64,000 nucleotides of DNA, taken from the NCBI RefSeq assembly GCF_029784135.1, contig NC_073745.1:102566125-102630124 (forward strand), in the 5' to 3' direction. The DNA comes from Toxorhynchites rutilus septentrionalis. Taxonomy: Eukaryota > Arthropoda > Insecta > Diptera > Culicidae. Positions 49,340 to 61,659 of the stretch are shown here, piece after piece (within the stretch, counting starts at the first letter, position 1; each line of letters starts with the position of its first letter). The notes under the pieces are model-generated. The model was not told the DNA's origin. It did not search any database and was given only the letters and a program-made list of their open reading frames with translations. Both the position numbers and the translations under genes were made by a program.

Positions 49340-49595
49340 ACCGAAGCTGCTCTGTTCTTGATGCGGGTTTTCTGATTGTCGTGAGCAGTTTTGCAAGCCA
49401 ACTCGAGCACTCCGACGGCCGAAACTCTATAATCGCTGTTAGGTATACTGGTGCTCCGGCACCAATCCGTTCGGCCTAGTTACCCTTGCGGAGCAATCAG
49501 TGAATGCGACCAACAAGGAACTGGAAACCTGCACGGTTCGAGTGAGACTTTGCCTTTCCCTTAACTTGTCCTCCTTTGTTACGTCCACGATGCCG
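49340..49595 (-). pseudogene. Histone H2A pseudogene 3a
   Basis: The same module as 36880-37110 on the other strand: [16 protein letters not shown] tail, then a stop-containing fold start, AERIGAGAPVYLTAIIEF and a frameshifted LELACKTAHDNQKTRI-like helix. The initiator ATG is lost. Confidence 0.75.
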
Positions 49596-50257
49596 ATGCC
49601 GTACAACCACACGGGTTTACGGTTTTAAAGAAAATAAGATATTTTTTTGGGGTCCGCTTGTTTCATACTCTAGCGGTACACACTCACAGGATAGAGACAA
49701 ATCGGCAGAATCAGCCAGAGGGGCGAGTCCAACGAGACGAACGAATGAGCGTTAAAAGGGAGCGATGGCAAAAAAATACATTAATTACGTTTTGTTCGCT
49801 TTGGAAAATTTCTTCCCATCCAGCTTGTGACATATTTTACAGTAAATTACATTCAATGGCACGTCGCATTACCACCACTCAGTATCGGATTGGAGGTAAT
49901 TTTAACCTGTAATTGAACATTTGCGATGACAGTGGTACAGTGTCGACTTTCAATGTGGGGTCATAATTTAGACCCCGAACTCTATGTTCACAAAAATGTC
50001 CAACTAAATATGTCGCATTACAGGTCCGTCCAATTAGCTAAATGTCGAGATAAGTGTAAATTACTGTACTTTCAATCTAGAAGCAATTTAAGAATTGGTG
50101 AAAATCAATAAGCTCAGAATAACTGCCAAATTCACATACTCATCATATCTTGGCAAACAAATTATGAAAAAATCAATTTGTGTTTTATTATTATTTTGGA
50201 TATTGTTTTAGAAAGCATTGAACTGTATTTCCTAAACTCTTTTTTGGAAGGTTTAAT

Positions 50258-50273
50258 GGCCCTGAAAAGCGCC
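50258..50273 (-). other. Histone 3' stem-loop (copy 3, proximal module)
   Basis: Minus-strand GGCGCTTTTCAGGGCC, as at 18774 and 36601. Confidence 0.75.
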
Positions 50274-50494
50274 TTGTTTTATGGAATGGTTCCAATTTAG
50301 AAAACTTAGTACTCGTGGTTTTGAAAAAAACCATTTCGAACGCCCTCGATGCCGCCTTGTTCTGGATTTGCCACCAAAGCAGTTTGTATAAAGAACAAAC
50401 TTTTTTCTTCTGCTACCTGATGCCGTTTTGCGATTGCGTTTGCCACTCGCCACTCGCTGCAACTGCCTGTTGTCTTGATGTCCACCGAACCGAA

Positions 50495-50745
50495 TGTGTC
50501 GTGTTCCGAATGCGGGTTTTCTTATCGTCGCGAGCAGCTTTGTCAGCTAACTCGATCACTTCGGCGGCCGAAACTATATAACGCCGGCTAGGTGGACTGG
50601 TGCACTGGTACTATCGCGCTCGGCCTAGCTACCCTTGCTGAGCAACTGGCGGATACACCTACGAGGAACTGCACACCTGCACGGTTCGAGTGGGACTTTG
50701 CCTTTCCCTTAACTTGTCCTCCTTTGTTACGTCCGCGATGCCGAT
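50495..50745 (-). pseudogene. Histone H2A pseudogene 3b
   Basis: Hybrid of the two H2A types. Its start region ([20 protein letters not shown]) matches module 2b, and its later part (AERA, APVHLAG, IELADKAARDDKKTRI-like) matches modules 1, 2a and 4. The fold-start segment is altered, reading QFLVGVSASC. Frames are broken. Confidence 0.72.
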
Positions 50746-50808
50746 GCCGTACAACCACACGGGTTTACGGTTTGAAAGTAAATAAGATATTTTTTTTGGG
50801 TCCGCGTG

Positions 50809-50815
50809 TTTTATA
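50809..50815 (-). promoter_or_regulatory. TATA box of H2A module 3b
   Basis: Minus-strand TATAAAA, in the same context as 36799-36805. Confidence 0.55.
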
Positions 50816-50932
50816 CTCTAGCGGTACACACTCACAGGATAGAGACAGATCGGCAGACTCAGCCAGAGGGGCGAGTCCAACGAGACGAATGAATGAGCGT
50901 TAAAAGGGAGCGATGGCAAAAAAATACATTAT

Positions 50933-50970
50933 TAGAGGCGAATGAACTGCAAAGTTTAAAGCCTCTTAAA
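50933..50970. repeat. TAGAGGCGAATGAACTG short repeat, copy 1
   Basis: A 38 bp motif whose ends pair (GAGGC...GCCTC). It recurs at 61546-61583 and, inverted, at 63101-63136. It sits at the left edge of the tandem LINE block. Confidence 0.7.
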
Positions 50971-51489
50971 AACAAAGAAAGAAAGAAAGAAAAAATACAT
51001 CATACTGATTTTAACCTCCGACCGAGAAGGTCACGTTTTTTTCAGCTCGGCAGTTTGGCGTTTTGGACAGCGGACTAGGACGTCTCCCCCTGGCGATTCC
51101 GAAGGAGTTAACTTTAATTATTTTTAAGTGGCAGCAGAAGGAGAAGCAGATAGCAACGGCTAGTTTCGACCGTTAGGAGCGGGCGCTTGCCGGCAAACCG
51201 GAAAAGCGCGCGCTTTTGCGGCGTCACCGACGCCACGCCCCCTTTTTCCTTTGGGCAGTGGTGCCAGTTTCTCTTCTAGTATCGTAGTGATTTTTAACAT
51301 AAACAAAAAAAACTAAAAAGAAAACACGCATTACGGACGGTGAAGTGACTGAAGGAAAACAAATTCAAAAGTTTATTCCCCTAAATTGTTCGCGATTATT
51401 GGTGGTTTTTGTAAGAGCTCTATAAGTGTTCTCTCCTTTAAATAATAAATCGATCTGTCGGCTATACCTAGGGGGTAGCCGACAACAGC
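50971..51489 (+). other. 5' leader of LINE A
   Basis: A short purine-rich stretch is followed by a GC-rich leader (GCGCTTGCCGGCAAACCGG, GGCGTCACCGACGCCACG) unlike the surrounding AT-rich DNA. It ends at ORF1 ATG 51490. The exact element start is not determined; about 51036 is plausible. Confidence 0.5.
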
Positions 51490-52917
51490 ATGGCTTCCAG
51501 TAGCTCCGGGCCTCCGGGAGGCCGGGCTACAAATTTGTACGAGGGTAAACCTACCCAACGTACTGCTCCAAGGTGGGCTGACCCACTGAACGGCAACCTT
51601 CAGATCCTGTTACTTCGTGCCACAGGAGAGAACGCGATCCCGACTAACCCGTTCGTCGTGAGTAAGACGATCGCCAACGCTGTAGGAAAGAAATACTACA
51701 CAGCGCGACCGCAACGGGACGACAAAAAGAGGACGCAGTATATCCTTACGGCCAAGGACGAGGATATAATTGGTAAGCTCCTTTTAATCAACAAATTGAT
51801 CGATGAAACCCCTATCGAAGTAATTTACCACCCTACTCTAAATCAACGTAAATGCGTTGTTACTTGCCGTGATGTAATTGACATCAAAGAATCCGAACTG
51901 GTGACAGAGCTTTCCGATCAAGGTGTGATCGATGTCAAGCGAATCACCAGGAAGGAGAATAACATTGTTATCCCAACCGCTACTCTCATTTTGACAATTC
52001 GTGGAACTGTTGTTCCCGATTTTATTAACTTCGGATTTATTCGGGCTGGGACTAGAAATTTCTATCCCAACCCAATGCAATGTTTCAAATGCTATAAATT
52101 TGGACATACGAGCAAGCGATGCAAACGCGAGAACCTGCTTTGCCGAAATTGTGGACAGGAACATCCAGAACAAAAGGATGGAATTAAAACCTGCAACGCT
52201 TCAGCATTTTGCTTGAATTGCCAAGGGGACCATTCCTCTTCGAACAGGAAATGCCCCGTATGGCAATCTGAAAACAATATAACCAAAATCAGAATTGACT
52301 ATGGTATCTCCTATAAAGAGGCGAAAGAAAAGTTCAACGGTCAAAATAACTGACCAACTTTTGCAAGTGTTCTGCAAGACAGACTCTCCAACTTGCAAAA
52401 GCCAACACCCAGCTGCAATTGCAAATGTAACTGCGCCTCGGCCGCTTCGGCCTCTTCTAGCCGCGAAAGCACGCCCCCAATTGACACTACAATCGATACC
52501 TCAATGACAGAGTCGACAACTGATAGCTCAACAACTGAATCCGAAAACGAATCAGTCATTTCAATGGACACTTCTGATGTTCCAAACAAAAATAAAAATA
52601 AACGGAAAATGGCGAAAGGATCATCTTCTGATTCAGATCAAAAATCCGAAGATGAAATCCAAAATAACAAGGCCAAGAAAAGAACAAAAAACGAACAAAG
52701 AACTACACCACCAACAAATAACAACACAACACCAACAAAAAACAATAACAACAACACACATCAAACAAAAAACAACAATAACAACAACAGTAACGCACAC
52801 TCAACAAAAAACAACACACACACAACAAACACTCCAAAGACTTCTACACCAAACAAAAACGACACCAACACCTCAAAGAAAGCTTCTCTTTCCAAGGGTA
52901 AAGGACCATCGAACTAA
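51490..52917 (+). pseudogene. LINE A ORF1 (Gag-like), one in-frame TGA
   Basis: 475 codons in one frame from ATG 51490, broken only by TGA 52351-52353; the related copy has Gly there. N-terminal Gag-like region (LQILLLRATGENAIPTNPF) and three zinc knuckles at about residues 198-255: CFKCYKFGHTSKRC, CRNCGQEHPEQKDGIKTC and CLNCQGDHSSSNRKC. A Cys cluster (CNCKCNC) follows, then a Ser/Thr/Glu-rich and a long Asn/Thr/Gln/Lys-rich tail. It is the RNA-binding protein of an RNase H-bearing LINE. Confidence 0.85.
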
Positions 52918-52949
52918 TTCTCCTTGAATAGTTCAAACATACACACATT

Positions 52950-55900
52950 TAAGACTTAGGAATTAGAGTCAAAAACACCAACACATTCACTCCAACACAG
53001 AAATTCGGGATACAATGGAACATCAGAAGTATCCGACGAAACATTCTAGAATTGAAAATGCTTATTTCGAACTCTAATCCCACAGTCATAGCCCTTCAAG
53101 AAACTATGACACCAAACAATTTCAATAAACGCTTCATCTCAAAATATATCACATATTTCAAAGAGGGTCCCAACCCCTCAAAAAACGGAGTTGCAATAGC
53201 AATCAAAGATGGCACTCCACATAATCTTCTTCCCATTACCACTGATCTTCAGGCAGTGGTAGTGCGCATTAAACACCCCTTTCCAATCACCGTCGTTAGC
53301 ATCTACATCACTAATGATTCCGATCCGAACACTCTACGCGGACAACTGGACCATCTGTTCGCCCAACTTCCCGCCCCAATCATGCTTATGGGTGATTTCA
53401 ACGCCCACTCATACGCCTGGGGAGGTGCATACCTCGATCGAAAAGGATCCATCATTGAGGATTTCATATCCGACCATTCTCTTCTCCTTCTTAACAACGG
53501 CCAACACACCAGAACCCATTATTCTGGTACTACTTCAGCCATCGATCTCACGGAAGCGATCATTTTCCAATCTTCACTTCCTTCGGCCAAACTTCTCCAG
53601 AGTTTTCAACAAGGCCAAGATGGAAATTTGAATACGCTGACTGGGCTGGCTATCAGTTTGACATTGAAAACCGCCTCTCCGCTAAACGAGATTGGACAGC
53701 TGAGGAATTCTCCAAAGTTGTCCTAGAAGTTGCAATGGTGCACATCCCCAGAACCAGTGGCATACCTGGCAGGAAATGTGTCCCATGGTGGTCACCTGAG
53801 CTGAAGGCAGCGATCAACGGTCGACGTAAGGCCCTACGCAAATTAAGAAAGGCCCATCCGGACAGCCCACTGAGACCCACTCTGCTTGCAGAGTTCCAAA
53901 GGGCTCGCAAAGAAGCTAAGACTGCTATCAACACAGCCAAGCACAACAGTTGGGTTAAATTCGTCAGCGAAATTAATCCCAACGCGTCAACAAAGGAGTT
54001 ATGGAGTAAGATTGGCAGGCTTCATGGAAAGAAAAGAAGCAAAGAATATAATCTTCTAATTAACGGTCAATACACCAATGACCGGAAAATCATCGCCGAG
54101 GCGTTTGGAGATTTCTTTGCTTCCGCCTCCTCCAATCAAAACTACGACCAAACCTTTCTAACCCACAAAACGGAATGCGAAAGAATTCCCATCGATTTTC
54201 ATACCGATGTGGAATTTGACTTCAACAAAAACCTCTCCCTCAAAGAGCTCGATTGGGTACTGAACAAAGTCAAACAAGGATCCACAGGACCATCATCAGC
54301 TACCCTATGCTTAAGAATCTACCCCATCTCGGGAAAAAAGCACTTCTGAAGCTCCTCAACAAAGTCTGGGACAGTGGAACCCTCCCCAGTTGCTGGAAAG
54401 AGGGTTTAATGATCTGTATCCCGAAACCAGACATGAACAATCATCTTCTTGACGATTTCCGCCCCATCACTCTCCTAAGTTGTGTTGGGAAAGTCTTGGA
54501 AAAAATGATCAATCGACGCTTAACGACTTTTCTAGAGTCAAATAAGCTGATTGATCCCAGACAATTCGCCTTCCGTGCGGGAAAAGGTACAGAAGATTGC
54601 CTTGTAGCAATCGAAAAAATCCTAGATGACGCAACTGAAAAATTACACCACATTGATATTGTTTCCCTGGATTTATCCAAGGCCTTCGATCGGGCATGGA
54701 GGTACCCAGTGCTGAAAAGCCTTTTCGACTGGGGGATTCGTGGGAGATTAGGTCTCTTCGTTAAAAGTTTTCTAGAAAACCGGTCTTTCAAAACCGTTAT
54801 TAACAACCACCAATCTTCTCTAAAAATCCCAGAAAACGGCTTCCCACAAGGCTCAGCACTTTCACCAACCCTCTTCAACATTGCCATGCAATCTCTATTC
54901 GAGATTATCCCGGACCATATAAAGGTCATAGTCGATGCAGATGACATCACTCTTATCTCTACGAGCTGCTTCGGCTTAATTCAGAGAAAGAGGCTTCAAA
55001 AAACCTTAGACTCCATCCAAAACTGGGCTCTAAAAACAGGTTTTAAAATTTCCCCGGAGAAATCCAAACACATACATATCGGAAAAGCTCTCAGAAGGAG
55101 AACCTATCTTCAGCTCAACAAAATCCCGATCCCTACAATGAGGACATTGAAAATACTAGGGGTTACTTTCGACAAGAAACTCAACTTCCTATCACATTCC
55201 CAAAAGACCAAAATAGCCACCAGAAAGAAATTGAACATCATCAAGTCTATCGCAGGCAACCTAGCCTCTAGTCATAGAAAGACGCTGCTAAATGTTGTAA
55301 ATGTTTGGTTGGTCCCACAAATCCTTTACGGAATAGGCACCTTCAGCCGTGGAGGGGACAAGGTGTTAAACACCATTCAACCAATTTACAATAAAGCAAT
55401 TAGGCTCGCAATTGGAGCTTTTCCCACCAGTCCTACTCTTGCTGTAATGGCAGAAAGTGGGCAACTTCCCTTCACCCACCTGGTAACAAAAGCCATCACC
55501 AATAAAGCCATCCGTCACTTGTCACTCCCCGAAAGCGACCACAATGTCCCATTAATACATAGAGCTAAAACATGGTTCAAAAATCTCACGAACAAAGATC
55601 TTCCCGATATATGTGAACGTTCATCTGCGACGGGAAGAAATTGGAACGTCAAACCGCCGAACATTAACCTTGAACTTCTCAAGGCAGTTCGGGCGGGAGA
55701 ACCTTCTCCAAAAGTCAAAGCCTGCTTCAATAACCTCGTTGCATCCAATTTTCAAATCAACCACCAGGTATACACAGATGGTTCAGTCAGTGCCGATGGA
55801 GTTGGATGTGGAATCTTTGAGAGTAGATACACTGGTAGCTTTTCTCTTCCACCGCAATGCTCCATCTTCAGTGCGGAAGCTTTCGCCCTTTTAATAGCTA

Positions 55901-56514
55901 CCCAAGAATGCACCCATGAGTTTCTTCCTACCACAATATTCTCAGACTCAGCTAGCTGTCTCCACGATCTTCTGAGTGTAAACAGCAAACACCCATGGAT
56001 TAAGCAAACAGAAGAGGCTGCTTCAAATAAAAACATCTCCTTCTGCTGGGTTCCTGGTCACTCAGGAATCCGCGGAAACACAGCCGCCGACATACTGGCC
56101 GGCAAGGGCAGCAAAATAGAACCCCCAGACATGCCCTGTCCTCCATCTGACATTGTCCGCTGGGTAAAACAGCAAGTCCGTGAAAGTTGGGACATAGGTT
56201 GGATAAACAGCCGTCCCACTCATCTTCATAAAATCAAAAATTCCACTCTCCCTTGGGAGGACCGTCTCAATAGTAGGGAAAGGCAAGTCCTTACCCGTCT
56301 TCGAATTGGGCACACTAACTTCACCCACTCACACTTGTTCTGCAGAGCCGAAAAACCCCAATGTGCTTGCAACGAAGCTCCGGTTTCCGTTATACATCTT
56401 TTACTTGAATGTCAACATACCAAAGATGCTCGAGTCCGACACAACATAGGTCAGAGTCTCCGAGATATCCTCCGTAGAGACGAGACCCAAGAAACCAATT
56501 TAATTGCGTTTAAG
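52950..56514 (+). pseudogene. LINE A ORF2 (EN-RT-RNase H), broken and fused to copy B
   Basis: The endonuclease starts at IQWNIRS (about 53010) and runs to 53560, where a deletion removes its C-terminal catalytic block (the SDH region is present in copy B). Frame shifts occur there and near 54290. RT (54350-55200) has FRPITLLSCVGKVLEKM, FAFRAGKGTEDC, VSLDLSKAFDRAW, NGFPQGSALSPTLFN and DADDIT, with Asp in place of the usual aromatic (Tyr in copy B). RNase H at about 55770-56110 has YTDGSVS, SAEAFALLIA, FSDSAS and PGHSGIRGNTAADILAG. The C-terminal CACN...HLLLEC knuckle follows. The last ten or so residues of ORF2 are missing because copy B begins in frame at about 56512. Confidence 0.85.
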
Positions 56515-57233
56515 TGCCAAGGGAACCATTCCTCTTCTAGCAGGAAATGCCCTGTATGGCTCAAAGAAAACAACATTACAAAAATTAGAATAGATCAAGG
56601 CATCTCTTATAAAGAAGCCAAAGATCTATTCAATATTCAAAACAATGGACCAACTTATTCTAGTGTCCTGCAAAACAGGCTGAACACCCTTCAAACTGAA
56701 ACACCCACTGCTAGCTGCAGTAAATGCAAATGTCAATGCACCTCCGCCATGACAAATTCCGACGCGAGTCGCGAAAGCACTCCATCTTCAATAGACACCA
56801 CCATCACGGAAACCGATACCTCGACCACCGAATCAGAATATGATTCCGATATTTCTATGGCAATCTCTGAGGCTCCAAGGAAAACCAAAAGGAAGATATC
56901 TTCCAAAGACACATCTTCAGAGGAGCTAAAAACCTCGGAAGATGAACTTCGACAAAATAAAGAGAAACAAAGAAAGAAGACACGAAACAATCAGGAATCA
57001 ACGGAAACCACACCACAAAAAAACAACACACAAAATAACACACAAAACCAAAACACACAAAACACCAACACACAAAACAACAACACACAAAACAACAACA
57101 CACACAATAACAATACACAAAACAACAACAAACAAAACAACAACAAAAAACGACAAAAACACTAACTTCCTCCACCCCAAACAAAAATGACAAGAAATCC
57201 GGAAAGAACAGCACCCCTTCAAAGGGGAAATAA
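56515..57233 (+). pseudogene. LINE B ORF1, C-terminal part only
   Basis: It starts inside the third zinc knuckle (CQGNHSSSSRKC) and runs through ISYKEAKDLFNIQNN, the CSKCKCQC cluster and an acidic Ser/Thr region into an Asn/Gln/Thr low-complexity tail coded by ACAACACACAAAACA-type repeats (57010-57150). A frameshift near 57150 precedes the real end at TAA 57231-57233. It is 5'-truncated and continuous in frame with LINE A ORF2. Confidence 0.85.
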
Positions 57234-57239
57234 GATCCA

Positions 57240-60200
57240 CCTTACTCGTCAATACATTCACTCCAACGAGCAAACTAGCTATTCAATGGAACATTCGAAG
57301 TCTCCAAAGAAATTTTCCGGAATTACAAACATTAATTTATAAATATAATCCCACAATCATAGCTCTTCAAGAGACTATGACGCAGAGAAATTTTCACAAA
57401 GATTCTATCAAAGGATACACCACTTATTTCAAAGAAGGACCCAACCCTTCATTCAACGGGGTTGCAACTTCAATAAAAATCGGCACCCCCCACAATTTTC
57501 TCCCCGTTAACACCGCTCTACAAGCAGTGGCAATACGAATAAACCTTCCTTTTCCAATCACAGTAGCCAGCATATACATTTCTCCTACGTCCGACCCGGC
57601 TCTTCTACGGAATCAACTGGACCATCTTCTTAACCAACTTCCCTCCCCAGTTCTCCTTATGGGTGATTTCAATGCTCACTCATACGCCTGGGGATGTTCA
57701 TACCTCAATCGAAGAGGTTCCATTTTAGAGGATTTTCTCTCCGATAATACTCTCACTCTTCTGAACAACGGCCAACACACCAGAATCAATTCTGCTTCTG
57801 GCTCTTCTTCGGCCATAGATCTCACCATCGTATCCCCTCAACTTTGTTCAAAGCTTTCATGGAACACCCACGATGATTGCTGCAACAGCGATCATCTCCC
57901 AATATGTATTTCCCTTGGCCAACCTTCTCCAGAAGTTTCAACAAGGCCTAGATGGAAATTTGAATATGCAAACTGGGCTGGCTATCAATGTGACATTGAA
58001 AGCTGCCTCTCAGCCAAACAAGATTGGACACCCGAGGACTTTTCCCTTCTTGAGGTTGCAATTCGGCACATTCCTAGAACCAGCGGAAATCCTGGTAGAA
58101 AATGCGTCCCATGGTGGACACCTGAAGTAAATAAAGCTATCAAAGACAGAAGAAAAGCCTTACGCAAGCTAAGAAAGGCCCATCCGGATAACCCATCTAA
58201 GCACACTCTGCTAGAGGAATTCCATAGGGCTCGCAAAAATGCTAGAGCTATTATTAAAACAGCCAAGCATAACAGCTGGATTAAATTTGTCAACGATATT
58301 AATCCCAACACGTCGTCAAAGGAATTATGGAGCAAAATTGGCAGGCTTCATGGGAAAAAAGGAACAACGAATACAACCTTCTAATCAACGGTCAGTACAC
58401 AAATGATCGCAAAACGATAGCAGAGGCCTTCGGAGATTTCTTTGCCTCCACCTCATCTAACCAAAGCTTCGATACTACCTTCCAAACTCGCAAGGCAGAA
58501 TGCGAAAAAATCCCCATTGATTTTGACACCGATGCAGATTTTGACTTCAATAGAAATCTTTTATTCAAAGAACTAGAATGGGCTTTAAACAAAGCAACAC
58601 GCGGCTCCACTGGACCAGATGACATCAGCTACCCAATGCTGAAAAACCTACCCTATCTTGGGAAAAAAGTTCTTTTAAAACTTTACAACAATGTATGGAA
58701 CAGGCGAATTTTCCCAAATTGCTGGAAAGAGGGCCTAATGGTCTCTCTGCCTAAACCAGACAAGAATAATCACCTGCTGGACAACTTCCGTCCCATCACT
58801 CTTCTGAGTTGCGTCGGTAAAATCATGGAAAAAAATTATCAACCGGCGCCTAACGACCTTTTTAGAGTCAAACAAGCTGCTCGACCCTAGACAATTTGCC
58901 TTCCGCGTGGGTAAAAGTACAGAAGACTGCCTCGTAGCTCTCGAAAAAGTCCTAGACGACGCTGCTGAAAGTAATCTGCACGCAGATGTTGTATCACTCG
59001 ATCTTAGCAAGGCCTTCGATCGAACATGGAGGTACCCAGTTCTGAAAAATCTTATCAACTGGGGGGTTCGTGGTAGATTAGGCTTCTTCATCAAAGGGTT
59101 TCTGGAAAACAGAACCTTTAAAACAATCATCAACAATCACAAGTCTTCATTGAAAATCCTTGAAAACGGGTTTCCCCAAGGTTCAGTCCTTTCTCCAACA
59201 CTGTTCAATGTTGCCATGCAACCTATTTTTGAATTAATTCCCGACAGTATAAACATTTTTGTTTATGCTGATGATATCACTCTTGTTTCTGTCAGTGGCT
59301 TTGGGCTAGCACAGAGAAAGAGACTTCAAAGTACAATTGATTCCATACAAAACTGGGCCCAAAACATAGGATTCCAATTTTCGCCAGAAAAATCCCGATT
59401 CATTCACATTGGCAAAACACTCAAAAAGAAATCCGCCCTAAAGATTAATCAAACCGAAATCCCTCAGAAGAGAACACTAAGAATACTGGGCGTAACCTTC
59501 GATACCAGGCTTAACTTTTTACATCATGCTCAATTAGTCAAAAAAACAGCGAACGGTAAAATGAATATCCTGAAGTCTATTACAGGAAGTTTATCCTCTG
59601 GACACAGAGAAACATTGCTGAAAATTATCAATGTCTGGTTGATCCCCCAAATTCTCTACGGAGTAGGCATCTTCAGCCGTGGTGGGGACAAAGTACTCAA
59701 CGCCATTGAACCCATCTACACCAAAGCAATAAAGCTAGCAACAGGAGCCTTCATCACGAGTCCCACTTCTGCCGTCATGGCGGAAAGTGGCCATCTACCT
59801 TTCAAATACCTTGTGACAAGAATTATCACAGGTAAAGCCATCCGACAACTTTCACTTCCTGACAATGACCCCCATGTACCATTAGTAATTCGAGCTAAAA
59901 ACTGGTTCAAAGACCTCACAAATCAGGACCTTCCCGATATATGCGCACTTTCAACTGCCACGGGAAGAAAATGGAACGTAAAACCGCCGAACGTAAATCT
60001 TGATCTTCTCAAGTCGGTCCGTGCGGGAGACCCTCCACCAAATGTGAAAGCCTGCTTCAATCAACTCACGGCAACACACTTCAAATTCGAACACCAGGTC
60101 TACACAGACGGTTCTGTTAACTCCGATGGAGTTGGGTGTGGAATTTTCGAGAACAGATACACCGGTAGCTTTTCTCTTCCACCGCAATGCTCCATCTTCA

Positions 60201-60874
60201 GTGCGGAAGCTTTTGCTCTACTAATAGCTACACAAGAGTGTACCCATGATCACCTTCCTACGGTAATTTTCTCCGATTCAGCTAGCTGTCTTCAAGACCT
60301 GCTCAGTGGAAACAGTAGACACCCATGGATAATACAGACAGAACAGGCTGCTTCAGAAAAAAACGTCTCCTACTGTTGGGTTCCTAGTCATTCCGGAATC
60401 CTCGGAAACACAGCCGCAGACAAACTGGCCGGTAAGGGTAGCAAAATAGAACCACCAGTTATACCCTGTCCTCGAACAGATATAGCTCGCTGGGTTAAAC
60501 AGCAAATTCGCGAAAGCTGTAACATAGGCTGGTTAAATAGCCCTCCCACCCATCTCCATCAAATCAAAAATACCACGCTTCCTTGGTTTGATCAAAACAA
60601 CAGCAAAGAAAGACGGGTTCTAACCCGTCTTCGAATTGGACACACTTTTTTCACACACTCACACCTAATGAAGAAAACCGAAAGACCACTTTGCGCATGT
60701 AACTCAGCCCAAGTCTCAGTTAGGCATCTTCTACTAGAATGCCAACACACCAAAGATGCTCGTGCCCGACACAATATAGGTCAGAGTCTCCGAGACACTC
60801 TCAGTAGAGACGAGACACAGGAAACCAATCTAATTGCGTTTCTGAAAGAAACCGGCTTCTTTGGTAAAATCTAA
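57240..60874 (+). pseudogene. LINE B ORF2 (EN-RT-RNase H), two frameshifts
   Basis: Endonuclease from IQWNIRS (about 57280) through MGDFNAHSYAWG and SDHLPICISL. The frame shifts near 58365 and near 58836, both in A-rich runs. RT (58600-59500) has FRPITLLSCVGKIMEK, FAFRVGKSTEDC, VSLDLSKAFDRTW, NGFPQGSVLSPTLFN and YADDITLVS. RNase H (60100-60440) has YTDGSVNS, SAEAFALLIA, FSDSAS and PSHSGILGNTAADKLAG. A C-terminal CACN...HLLLEC knuckle is near 60700. It stops at TAA 60872-60874 after a Phe/Gly-rich tail. The start codon is not clear; no in-frame ATG precedes the conserved start. All catalytic motifs are present. Confidence 0.87.
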
Positions 60875-61545
60875 AATACATTCTTATTTCAGTTAGTCAC
60901 TTCACCGCCGCGTATAATATATAGATATATGATATAGATACGTATACGATACGTATAGATACGTATAATATATGTAGATATAAGTAAATAAAATGTATAT
61001 ATATGTATATGTATACATGTACATGCATGTTTATGTACAAAATTACAAATCTAACAAATAAATTGGCGTATGTATGTGTATCCATCTATAAACATATAAC
61101 ATACAAAAATATTAAAACAAATAAAAATATATAAACATAAACATCTTCCATATATAACTCACAAATTAACTTTTTCCAGCATATGCAGCAGTACTATATA
61201 ATCAAACAGCATACCTTTTAAACATATTATTATTTTATTTACTCAATTCTAACCACACTAACCACACAAAATCTCCTTACCTTTCCTTTCCTTTTCAACC
61301 TCCCCCCCACTCCCTCCCTTTCCCTTTGTTCTAGAGCTTGGTTCTACGATGCTTCGTCGCCGCTTTGGTACTAATTAATAACAATACAATTACGTTACAG
61401 CTCATATTAAACATCTTATATGGCATAGGATCCTTTCCTGCCTTCGCCCGGTTTTACATCTGAGCAGACAGGTCCGCTGAATATGGTTTTTTCTTCTTTT
61501 TCACCAGCCTCCTCAAGACTGGTGCTCAATGGCTGTTCTCAGAGC
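60875..61545 (+). other. 3' UTR of LINE B and AT-rich spacer
   Basis: Includes a TA/GTA microsatellite-like run (60910-61090), an A/T-rich zone and a C-rich pyrimidine tract (61285-61330). No ORF of note. The last part (CCTCAAGACTGGTGCTCAAT) may be the LINE 3' end, but no poly(A) or duplication was identified. Confidence 0.5.
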
Positions 61546-61583
61546 TAGAGGCGAATGAACTGAAAAGTTTAAACCCTCTTAAA
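61546..61583. repeat. TAGAGGCGAATGAACTG short repeat, copy 2
   Basis: Nearly the same as 50933-50970; it marks the right edge of the tandem LINE block. Confidence 0.7.
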
Positions 61584-61659
61584 GCCAAAAAGGAGAAGAA
61601 GAGGAAAATACATTCATTACGATTTGTTCGCTCGTTGGATTCACATGCAGGCTAAAAAG

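Larger units (their letters stand above)
48921..50935 (-). repeat. H2A-derived repeat, copy 3 (most complete modules)
   Basis: Minus-strand order is TATA (50809-50815), H2A module (about 50745-50495), stem-loop (50258), spacer, a second promoter-like region (about 49690), second H2A module (about 49595-49340), stem-loop (49105), then the shared end GACGTAGGACTA and GACGGGTGGG near 48925-48975. It thus holds two complete histone-gene-like modules in tandem. The TTGACGTAGGACTACGTC end of the plus-strand copies is not present here. Confidence 0.8.

Noticed and set aside
57010..57165. Prion-like Asn/Gln-rich host protein
   Set aside because: It is the low-complexity tail of LINE ORF1 coded by an ACA/CAAAACA microsatellite, and frame-shifted there.
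56855..57273. Cys/Val/Phe-rich membrane proteins on the minus strand
   Set aside because: They are antisense readings of the Asn/Thr/Gln-coding repeat.
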